A DNA stretch of 64,000 nucleotides from Lysobacter ciconiae (GTDB taxonomy: Bacteria; Pseudomonadota; Gammaproteobacteria; Xanthomonadales; Xanthomonadaceae). The stretch covers positions 975,001 through 1,039,000 of the forward strand of contig NZ_CP063656.1 in NCBI RefSeq assembly GCF_015209725.1. The letters are read 5' to 3'. The position numbers and the translations under genes are program-made. Positions within the stretch are counted from its first letter, which is position 1; every line of letters starts with the position of its first letter. Positions 58,030-64,000 of the stretch are shown here, piece after piece. The notes beneath the pieces are model-generated. The model was not told the DNA's origin and ran no database searches. It saw nothing but the letters and a program-made list of their open reading frames with translations.

Positions 58030-58476
58030 TCAGGGTCCGGGCTTCACGGCGTCCACCGCGACGTCGGCCGCATCCAGCTCCGCAATGAGCGTCAGGGATT
58101 GGGCGCCGACGCCGATCGCGAACACCCGGTCGGCGCGGGTTCGAAGCACGACCACCCGCTCGCGGGGACCGACCGGCAACACCTGCACGATCGACAGCGC
58201 AGCGTCGCGGCCGGTCAACCTGTAGCGGCGGCGGGCGAAAAAAAGGACGGCGACAAGGCCAGCGATGACCAGAAGCAAGGGCACCACGACCGCAACCAGG
58301 TCCCAGACCAACGAACCGGACGCGACGACGGGTGCGCCCGCAGCGGCGGCCAGGTCCGCTTCGGCCACTGTGGGGTCCTGCATACCGGCCCGGGCGGTAA
58401 AACAGCTCAGCGCCAACCATGCCGCGATGACGGTGGACGCGATCGGGTTGCGTGTTGCATGGGTCGTATCAGCCAT
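58030..58476 (-). CDS. FliO-like membrane protein in the injectisome cluster
   Basis: 148 residues. An N-terminal signal-like segment (STVIAAWLALSCFTARAG) and one strong membrane helix (VWDLVAVVVPLLLVIAGLVAVLFFARRRY) are followed by a small cytoplasmic domain. That domain (LSIVQVLPVGPRERVVVLRT, VFAIGVGAQSLTLIAEL) fits the FliO/YihQ-type fold that helps assemble FliPQR. FliO is normally a flagellar protein and usually absent from injectisomes. It is divergent from the sensor kinase gene (114 bp). Confidence 0.75.
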   Translation of the reverse strand: MADTTHATRNPIASTVIAAWLALSCFTARAGMQDPTVAEADLAAAAGAPVVASGSLVWDLVAVVVPLLLVIAGLVAVLFFARRRYRLTGRDAALSIVQVLPVGPRERVVVLRTRADRVFAIGVGAQSLTLIAELDAADVAVDAVKPGP

Positions 58477-58590
58477 CGGAGCGGGACTCGGGCGGGAAGG
58501 GCGCGGCTACGGTAGCAGCAACACTCGCCTGATCCGGCCGCCCAATGCGGGGACGGGACCGAGGGCACACAGGCGGGGGACAGGGGCGCG

Positions 58591-59667
58591 ATGAACAGTG
58601 AAGCGAAGACTAAGGGCGTACGGAAGACTGCGTCGCCCGATTCCTGCCCCGATCTGCTGGCGGTGCTGGACGGCTTGCCGTTCGCATGTGCCGCGTTTGA
58701 TCCGGCCAGCCAGGGATTGGTCGGCGCCAACCAGCGCTACATGGACGAGTTTGGTCCGCTGCCGGGGCACGTCGCGCGCGACCAGCTGCTCGCCCACTTT
58801 CCCGGCGCCAGCGACGAGGTGCGGCTGGAGCACAACGGGCGCTGGTACGGGCTGCACTGGAGCAGTATCACCGCCGCGGCCGCGCCTCTGGCGCTGCTGA
58901 CCGCGGTCGACATCAGCGAGCGCCTGGAAGTACTCGACTCGCACAAGAGCCAGCAGGAAAAGTTGCTGTTCACCTCGCGCATGATGTCGGTCGGTGAAAT
59001 GGCCGCGACCCTGGCCCACGAGCTCAACCAGCCGTTGGCGGCGATCGTGAACTACCTCAACGGCAGCCTGCGCCTGGTCGCGCAGGCTGGCGGCCCGGTG
59101 CAGGTGGAGCGTGCGCTGCAGGCCGCGCGCACCCAGGCCGAACATGCCAGCGCGGTGATTGCCCGGGTGCGCGAGTTTGTCCGCGCCCGCGAACCGCGCC
59201 GCTCCCCGCAGGCGCTGGCATCGATGGTCGAGACGGTGCTTGAGCTGCTTCGGCTGGAAGCCGAGCGCCAGCAACTGCGCATCGACGTGATCCTGCCTCC
59301 GGTGCTGCCGTCCGCGTGGGCCGACCACGTGATGGTCGAGCAGGTGCTGCTGAACCTGGTCAAGAACGCGATCGAAGCCATGCGCGAGGTTCCCGCCGAG
59401 CGTCGTGCCCTGCGCGTGGAAGGCCGGGTCAATCTGGACGGCGATCTGGAGGTGCGCGTGATCGACCGTGGTGTCGGCCTGGCCGAGGACGAGCAGGACC
59501 AGTTGTTCTCGCCATTCTTCACCACCAAGGCCGATGGTCTGGGAATCGGCCTGGCGATCTGCCGGTCGATCATCGAGTACCACGAGGGACGCCTGTTCTT
59601 TGAACCCCATCCCGACGGCGGCAGCGTGTTCGGCTTTACCCTGCCTACGGCTCAGGGACGGCAATGA
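58591..59667 (+). CDS. Soluble PAS-type sensor histidine kinase (FixL/DctB-like transmitter)
   Basis: 358 residues with no membrane helix. An N-terminal PAS-like region has LDGLPFACAAFDPASQGLVGANQRYMDE and NGRWYGLHWSSITAAAAP. The HisKA box MSVGEMAATLAHELNQPLAAIVN follows, then HATPase motifs (LLNLVKNAIEAMREVP, DRGVGLAEDEQDQLFSPFFTTK, GLGIGLAICRSIIEYHEG). This is the HPK4/FixL transmitter class. It is followed 33 bp later by a FixJ-type regulator and then sctQRST. The likely role is control of secretion genes (inference). Confidence 0.9.
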   Translation: MNSEAKTKGVRKTASPDSCPDLLAVLDGLPFACAAFDPASQGLVGANQRYMDEFGPLPGHVARDQLLAHFPGASDEVRLEHNGRWYGLHWSSITAAAAPLALLTAVDISERLEVLDSHKSQQEKLLFTSRMMSVGEMAATLAHELNQPLAAIVNYLNGSLRLVAQAGGPVQVERALQAARTQAEHASAVIARVREFVRAREPRRSPQALASMVETVLELLRLEAERQQLRIDVILPPVLPSAWADHVMVEQVLLNLVKNAIEAMREVPAERRALRVEGRVNLDGDLEVRVIDRGVGLAEDEQDQLFSPFFTTKADGLGIGLAICRSIIEYHEGRLFFEPHPDGGSVFGFTLPTAQGRQ

Positions 59668-59700
59668 CGGGCCGCGGGATTTTCCACGCCGGAGGCTGGC

Positions 59701-60318
59701 ATGACTGACGTCGCTGCAATCGGAACGCTTGTCCATCTGGTCGATGACAACGACGCGTTCCGTGAATCGACCGCATGGCTGTTGCAGACCGCGGGTTTCG
59801 AGGTGCGGGAATATGCCTCGGGGCCGCAGTTCCTCGCCGAGGTGGTGGATGCGGCTGCGACGGCGTCATCGACCTCGGCCGCGCCGGCCGAATGCCTGGT
59901 GTCGGACATCCGCATGCCCGAGATGAGTGGCCTGCAGTTGCAGGCCGAACTGCGCCGTCGCGACAACGCATTGCCGCTGGTGTTCGTGACCGCGCACGGC
60001 GATGTTCCGCTGGCGGTGGAGGCGATGCGCAATGGCGCCGCACACTTCCTGGAGAAACCCTTCTCCGATGACGCGCTGATCGAGGCGATCCGCACCGCCT
60101 TGGCCAAGCCGGTAGGCGCAGCCGTGGCGCTGGCCAAGCTGACCCCGCGCGAGAAGCAGGTGCTGGACCTGGTCGTGGCGAGCAAGCCCAACAAGATCAT
60201 TGCCGACATCCTCGGCATCAGCATCAAGACCGTTGAACTGCACAGGGCGAACATGATGGCAAAGCTTGGGGTACGGTCGGTGCCCGATTTGATGAAGGTG
60301 GCGCTCGGACATGGCTGA
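59701..60318 (+). CDS. FixJ/NarL-type response regulator in the T3SS operon
   Basis: 205 residues. The receiver domain has the acidic pair (HLVDDNDAFR), the phospho-acceptor Asp in CLVSDIRMPEMSG, the Thr in LVFVTAHGD and the Lys in FLEKPFSDDAL. The C-terminal LuxR/FixJ helix-turn-helix is LTPREKQVLDLVVASKPNKI, continuing to ISIKTVELHRANMMAKLG. GGAGG lies 6 nt before the ATG. Its stop overlaps the sctQ start by 8 nt. All phosphorylation residues are present, so it should be an active DNA-binding regulator. An Ala/Ser-rich insert sits just before the phospho-Asp. Confidence 0.93.
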   Translation: MTDVAAIGTLVHLVDDNDAFRESTAWLLQTAGFEVREYASGPQFLAEVVDAAATASSTSAAPAECLVSDIRMPEMSGLQLQAELRRRDNALPLVFVTAHGDVPLAVEAMRNGAAHFLEKPFSDDALIEAIRTALAKPVGAAVALAKLTPREKQVLDLVVASKPNKIIADILGISIKTVELHRANMMAKLGVRSVPDLMKVALGHG

Positions 60319-61432
60319 TGCGGGAAGTGGAACGATCGAGGCGAACCGGGACGACGCCGCAGCCGCGACCAAGGTCACCTCGCTGCGTGGGCGCGTGCCG
60401 TCAATCGCGGCGTCGCAGCTGCTTCCGCTGCAGGCCTTGTTCGAATACCCGCGCCGATGGCATCTGGCTGATGGAGGCCGCCTGGTGTTCTCGCCGGGTA
60501 CACCCGATGCCGGCGACGCAACCTTCGCCATCGATGCGGACGGCACGGGCATGGCGCTGCGCCTGGACGAGGATCGTTCGTCGGCGGAGCGGGCCGGCCT
60601 GCACTGGAGCGATTACGAGGGCCGCTCACGCGTGCTCGCCTGGAGCCTGGCCCAGGAATCCCGGTTGGCGCGCCTGAGCGAAGCGCTGGGAATGGCACTG
60701 GTTCCGGTGTTGCCGGCGGCCGATGCGGCCTCTGCAGCGGTCGCGACCGATGCGGACTCCGGCGATGTCTGGCTCGACTTCGTGGTTGAAGAGCCCGACC
60801 TTCCCGACGAGCCCAAGCCGCCGGGCCTGAGCGGGCTGCTGCGCCTGCCGGTCGACAGCCTGGCGCCCCTGCTTGCGCGCGCCGGAGACCCCTACGGCGA
60901 GGATCCGCCGGTGCCGCTGGGCGCCTGGCCTGGCTTGCCGGCCAACGTGGCGATTGCTTTTGCCGGACCCGAGATCCCCCTTGCCGAATGGCGGACCCTC
61001 ACGCCGGGCAGTGTCATTGTTGCCGGTCGCCTGCGCGCGCCTCCGCCGGTGCACGCGTTCGCGTGCGGACGACGCTGGCCGCTGGCGTTCGACGGCCAGG
61101 GCTGGCGCGTGGACGGCCCATCAGAATCTTTGTCACCCCCTCAGGAGAGTTCCATGACCAGCAACGATGAAGCCGGCGCGCAGCCGGAAGCGGAGGCCCC
61201 GGTTGGCGGCGACGGTATTGAGCAACTGCCGGTCCAGCTGCGGTTTGAACTGGGCGAGCTCGAGCTGAGCATCGCCGAGTTGTCGGCCCTGCAGCCCGGA
61301 TACGTCTTCCCGCTGGCCAGCCGCCTGGAAGGCGCCAACGTCGCCATCCGCGCCAACGGCCGCAACGTCGGTCGCGGCGAGGTGGTCGCGGTCGGCGATA
61401 CGCTTGGTATCCGTCTGCTGGCGTGGAGCTGA
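60311..61432 (+). CDS. sctQ: Type III secretion sorting-platform (C-ring) protein SctQ
   Basis: A 373-residue HrcQ/YscQ/SpoA-family protein. The N-terminal region (SLRGRVPSIAASQLLPLQALF) and a first SpoA-like domain (FACGRRWPLAFDGQGWRVDG) are followed by an acidic linker. The C-terminal SpoA domain has LPVQLRFELGELELSIAELS and RANGRNVGRGEVVAVGDTLG. It builds the cytoplasmic pods that select substrates. It overlaps the regulator gene by 8 nt and is 3 bp before sctR. It carries an internal translation start, listed separately. Confidence 0.9.
   Translation: MADAGSGTIEANRDDAAAATKVTSLRGRVPSIAASQLLPLQALFEYPRRWHLADGGRLVFSPGTPDAGDATFAIDADGTGMALRLDEDRSSAERAGLHWSDYEGRSRVLAWSLAQESRLARLSEALGMALVPVLPAADAASAAVATDADSGDVWLDFVVEEPDLPDEPKPPGLSGLLRLPVDSLAPLLARAGDPYGEDPPVPLGAWPGLPANVAIAFAGPEIPLAEWRTLTPGSVIVAGRLRAPPPVHAFACGRRWPLAFDGQGWRVDGPSESLSPPQESSMTSNDEAGAQPEAEAPVGGDGIEQLPVQLRFELGELELSIAELSALQPGYVFPLASRLEGANVAIRANGRNVGRGEVVAVGDTLGIRLLAWS
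61143..61147 (+). promoter_or_regulatory. Internal Shine-Dalgarno of sctQ
   Basis: AGGAG lies 6 nt upstream of an in-frame ATG at 61154, an optimal spacing, inside the linker between the two SpoA regions. Confidence 0.8.
61154..61432 (+). CDS. SctQ-C, internally initiated C-terminal product of sctQ
   Basis: This is a predicted 92-residue protein (starting MTSNDEAGAQPEAEAPVGG) read in the sctQ frame from an internal ATG with an optimal AGGAG. It contains only the C-terminal SpoA domain. In Yersinia YscQ, Salmonella SpaO, Shigella Spa33 and Xanthomonas HrcQ, such internal products exist and assemble with the full-length protein. The position, frame and ribosome-binding site agree with that model. 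Expression is inferred. Confidence 0.72.
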   Translation: MTSNDEAGAQPEAEAPVGGDGIEQLPVQLRFELGELELSIAELSALQPGYVFPLASRLEGANVAIRANGRNVGRGEVVAVGDTLGIRLLAWS

Positions 61433-61435
61433 CGC

Positions 61436-62359
61436 GTGGACTTCAGTTCCTTCTCCCCGGCGCTGATCCTCGTCACCGTCGTCAGCCTTGCGCTGGCGCC
61501 GTTCGTGGCGGTGATGGTGACCTCGTTCACCAAGATCGTGGTCGTGCTCAGCCTGCTGCGCAACGCGCTCGGGCTGCAGCAGGTCCCGCCCAACGTGGTC
61601 ATCAACGGCCTGGCCATCGTGCTGTCGATCTACGTGATGTATCCGGTGCTGCTGGACACGCACGCGGCGATCACCGGTCAGGTCCAGTCCACCAGTGCGA
61701 CCGCGCCGGCCACGCAGCCCGGCGCGCCTGAATCGTCCGCTCCGGCCGCGCTGGCGCTGGTTCCCGGCGTCGAGGTTGCGGTGGACAGCACGGCGCAGAT
61801 GCTGGGCCCGGCCGGGTCGCAGGTCGCCGCGCAATCCCAGGGCGACAATCTTGCCGAAGCCGGCGACGCGGAAGCGGAAGCAGAAGCGGAAGCGGAAGCA
61901 GAAGCGGAAGCGGAGCAGGAAGGGGTCGCCGCACTGCCGCCGCTGGCACCGGGCGAGCGCATGGATACCGCGCGCCTGCTGAAGCTGGTCGAGGTGGGCA
62001 AGGAGCCGCTGCGCGGGTTCCTGATCAAGCATTCCAGCGACACCGAACGCGCGTTCTTCCTGCGCAGCGCGCAGCGGCTGTTGCCACCGGCGCGGCAGGC
62101 GGACATCTCTGCCAACGACTTCATCGTGATCGTGCCGGCCTTCACCGTCAGCGAACTCACCGCCGCCTTCCAGATCGGCTTCCTCATCTTCCTGCCGTTC
62201 CTGATCATCGACCTGGTGGTCGCCAATATCCTGCTCGCGCTGGGCATGATGATGATGTCGCCCACGATCGTCTCGCTGCCGTTCAAGCTGCTGCTGTTCG
62301 TGCTGATCGATGGCTGGGCGAAGCTCGTGCACGGACTGGTGCTCACGTATGCGATCTAG
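61436..62359 (+). CDS. sctR: Type III secretion export-apparatus protein SctR with low-complexity insertion
   Basis: A 307-residue SctR/FliP homologue, about 90 residues longer than usual. The N-terminal part has VMVTSFTKIVVVLSLLRNALGLQQVPPN. The C-terminal part has DFIVIVPAFTVSELTAAFQIGF and MMMMSPTIVSLPFKLLLFVLIDGW. Between them (about residues 80-170) lies an Ala/Pro/Gln/Glu-rich insert including eight Ala-Glu repeats, in the periplasmic loop region. The GTG start at 61436 is 3 bp after sctQ. The core helices look intact. Confidence 0.93.
   Translation: MDFSSFSPALILVTVVSLALAPFVAVMVTSFTKIVVVLSLLRNALGLQQVPPNVVINGLAIVLSIYVMYPVLLDTHAAITGQVQSTSATAPATQPGAPESSAPAALALVPGVEVAVDSTAQMLGPAGSQVAAQSQGDNLAEAGDAEAEAEAEAEAEAEAEQEGVAALPPLAPGERMDTARLLKLVEVGKEPLRGFLIKHSSDTERAFFLRSAQRLLPPARQADISANDFIVIVPAFTVSELTAAFQIGFLIFLPFLIIDLVVANILLALGMMMMSPTIVSLPFKLLLFVLIDGWAKLVHGLVLTYAI
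61868..61915 (+). repeat. Hexanucleotide tandem repeat inside sctR
   Basis: Eight in-frame 6-bp units (GCGGAA with GCAGAA at units 3 and 6, GCGGAG last) encode Ala-Glu x8. The GCGGAA-GCGGAA-GCAGAA order gives an 18-bp higher-order unit repeated about 2.7 times. Copy-number change would keep the reading frame. Confidence 0.88.
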
Positions 62360-62410
62360 GCCAGGTGCCGTCAGTCGTGGCCCCGCCTGGCTCATTTCCG
62401 GAGTCCGGCC

Positions 62411-62677
62411 ATGAACGAGGTCCTGGAACTGACCAAGCAGGCGCTGTGGCTGGTGCTGATCCTGTCGGGACCGCCGATCGCCGCGGCGGCGATCTTCGGG
62501 CTGGTGATCGCCTTCCTGCAGGCGGCGACCCAGTTGCAGGAGCAGACCTTCGCCTACGCGGTGAAGTTGCTGGTGATCGTGCTCACGCTGTTCATCACCG
62601 CCTCGCTGCTGGGCGGGACGCTGTTTACCTTCGCCGAGCGCCTGTTCATCGAGTTCCCCGGGCTGGTCAGGCGATGA
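62411..62677 (+). CDS. sctS: Type III secretion export-apparatus protein SctS
   Basis: An 88-residue, two-helix membrane protein of the FliQ/SctS family: LTKQALWLVLILSGPPIAAAA, IFGLVIAFLQAATQLQEQTFAYAVKLLVI, and a C-terminal amphipathic end. It packs around the SctR5-SctT ring of the export gate. It is 51 bp after sctR and 76 bp before sctT. The length is normal. Confidence 0.95.
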   Translation: MNEVLELTKQALWLVLILSGPPIAAAAIFGLVIAFLQAATQLQEQTFAYAVKLLVIVLTLFITASLLGGTLFTFAERLFIEFPGLVRR

Positions 62678-62753
62678 CCCGGCGGACGGGCGTGCGCGCA
62701 CTCGTCGGCAAGCGCGACGGTTTCGGGCCGGCGCATCCACTGAAGTCCGGCTG

Positions 62754-63536
62754 ATGCCGTTTGACGGTGTCGGCAATGCGCTGCTGGCCCTGGCACTCAC
62801 GCTGCCGCGTGTGATCGGTGCGTTCGTGATGCTGCCTTTGCTCACCTCGCAGAACATCCCGGCGATGGTGCGCAACAGCTTCCTGGTCAGCCTTGCCGTG
62901 GTCGCGCTGCCCATCGCGATGGCCGGGGCGCCGATCGATGCGATGGGCGCACCCATGTGGCCGGTGATCGTGCTCAAGGAGATCTTCCTGGGCATGGCGA
63001 TCGGGTTCTGTTTCGGCATGGTGTTCTGGGCGATCGGTGCCGCCGGCAACCTGATGGACAGCCAGGTCGGCATGGCCATGGCGTCGATCTTCGATCCCAT
63101 CCAGGGGCACCAGGCAGCGCCTCATGGGCAGTTCCTGTCGCAATTGGCGGCCTGGCTGTTCATGGCCAGCGGCGCGTTCCTGATCTTCCTCGACCTGCTC
63201 CTGTCCAGCTACGCGCTGTGGCCGGTGATGTCCTACTTTCCGCAGATCCAGGCCGAGGGCAGGGAGCTGTTCATCGGCCAGTTCAGCTACCTGATGACCG
63301 CGCTGCTGGTGATGGCCTCGCCGGCGCTGATCCTGTTGCTGCTGGTGGATCTATCCTTCGGACTGGTCAACCGCTACGCGCCGCAGCTGAACGTGTTCGC
63401 GCTGACGCTGCCGATCAAGGCCTGGGTGGCAACCGGCATGATCCTGCTGCTGATGGGTGTGTACGTGGAGATGGTGCTGAAGAAACTGGGTGAGAACCGC
63501 GCCCTGCTGGAAGTCCTCAACCGGGTGTTTTCCTGA
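62754..63536 (+). CDS. sctT: Type III secretion export-apparatus protein SctT
   Basis: A 260-residue FliR/SctT-family polytopic membrane protein. Motifs include LPRVIGAFVMLPLLTSQNIPAM, GFCFGMVFWAIGAAGNLMDSQVG, LVDLSFGLVNRYAPQLNVFAL and PIKAWVATGMILLLMG. It completes the SctRST export pore. It is the last gene of the kinase-regulator-sctQRST series. sctU converges on it, with 36 bp between stop codons. Confidence 0.95.
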   Translation: MPFDGVGNALLALALTLPRVIGAFVMLPLLTSQNIPAMVRNSFLVSLAVVALPIAMAGAPIDAMGAPMWPVIVLKEIFLGMAIGFCFGMVFWAIGAAGNLMDSQVGMAMASIFDPIQGHQAAPHGQFLSQLAAWLFMASGAFLIFLDLLLSSYALWPVMSYFPQIQAEGRELFIGQFSYLMTALLVMASPALILLLLVDLSFGLVNRYAPQLNVFALTLPIKAWVATGMILLLMGVYVEMVLKKLGENRALLEVLNRVFS

Positions 63537-63572
63537 CCGACCCGCAGTGACGGTGCGCTGCCCAGACCGGGC

Positions 63573-64000
63573 TCAGTCGCGCGAGTCGCGCACGCCCTCG
63601 GCCCAGTGCAGGACCTCGGCGACGGCCTCGAAGAACTCGTTGCTGATGTGGTCGTCCAGCGCCACCTTCTCGTGCAGCCCGCGCGCCAGTGGAATGTTCT
63701 GCAGGATCGGAACCCCGGCTTCCTCGGCTGCCTGGCGGATCATCTCCGCGGTGTGCCCCTCGCCCTTGGCAACGACAATCGGCAGGTCGGTCTCGCCGTC
63801 CTGGTAGCGCAGAGCGATGGCGATGTGGGTGGGGTTGGTCACGACGACGTTGGCTCCGCGCACGGCATGCATCATGTTCTGCTGCGACCACTCCTGATGC
63901 AACTGGCGACGCCGCTGTTTGACGTGCGGGTCGCCCTCGCTGTCCTTGAGTTCCTGGCGGATGTCGCGCCGGCTCATGCGCAGGTTCTTCAGGTACGAGT
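63573..64000 (-). CDS. sctU: Type III secretion switch protein SctU, C-terminal part (runs off the window)
   Basis: The visible part is the cytoplasmic domain. It has the linker YLKNLRMSRRDIRQELKDSEGDP, then the autocleavage motif NPTH in GANVVVTNPTHIAIALRYQDGE, and LPIVVAKGEGHTAEMIRQAAEEAGVP. Cleavage at Asn-Pro changes substrate specificity from early (rod/needle) to late (translocator/effector). The four membrane helices lie beyond base 64000. It is on the strand opposite to sctQRST, an unusual split of the usual R-S-T-U block. Confidence 0.95.
   Translation of the reverse strand, partial: SYLKNLRMSRRDIRQELKDSEGDPHVKQRRRQLHQEWSQQNMMHAVRGANVVVTNPTHIAIALRYQDGETDLPIVVAKGEGHTAEMIRQAAEEAGVPILQNIPLARGLHEKVALDDHISNEFFEAVAEVLHWAEGVRDSRD

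Noticed and set aside
1..64000. CRISPR arrays, insertion sequences or prophage genes
   Set aside because: No regularly spaced direct repeats, transposase, integrase or phage structural genes were seen. The only mobile-like elements are the structured repeats at 24.7-27.8 kb.

Overview
This window is high-GC chromosomal DNA from a gammaproteobacterium, most likely a member of the Lysobacteraceae/Xanthomonadaceae (Lysobacter- or Luteimonas-like). I infer this from the proteins and gene orders (petABC-sspA-sspB, purEK, rpsP-rimM-trmD-rplS, fimU-pilVWXY1E, an Oar-like TonB receptor) and not from any database search. Nearly all of it is coding. Most genes have strong G/C third positions, and many are joined by ATGA overlaps.

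Region 1 (1-43 kb) is mainly conserved core genome. It opens with a minus-strand ybeZ-ybeY-corC-DUF4105-corA operon. A periplasmic amidohydrolase, miaB, a lytic transglycosylase, the cytochrome bc1 operon and sspAB follow. Next come the trm112-like/nadC/DUF3301 genes, purEK, a CcsA-type protein, ffh, the rpsP operon, an Hsp15-like protein and mutS. Then come a UDP-sugar epimerase, radA, sodB, a monothiol glutaredoxin, an SDR protein, marC, a large TonB-dependent receptor and ppnN. Two intergenic gaps (24.6-24.9 and 27.5-27.8 kb) hold four copies of a structured repeat. Each copy has its own self-complementary arms around a conserved purine-rich core.

Region 2 (35-44 kb) is a type IV pilus block. 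A FimS/AlgZ-like histidine kinase is divergent from a minor-pilin operon fimU-pilV-pilW-pilX-pilY1-pilE. pilY1 is split by a one-base frameshift at a G6 tract. The operon has visibly lower GC than its surroundings. tRNA-Asn, a second FimT-like pseudopilin and uvrB follow.

Region 3 (46.1-64 kb) starts directly after tRNA-Val. It is a non-flagellar type III secretion (injectisome) cluster that runs off the right edge. The minus strand carries fliO-like, sctV-D-F-I-J-K-L-N-O-P and five small genes of unknown function. The plus strand carries a soluble FixL/FixJ-type two-component pair followed by sctQ-R-S-T, and sctU (truncated by the window end) converges on sctT. sctQ contains an in-frame internal start with an excellent Shine-Dalgarno sequence. 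SctR has an unusual low-complexity insertion. No secretin (sctC), gatekeeper or recognisable translocator genes lie inside the window.
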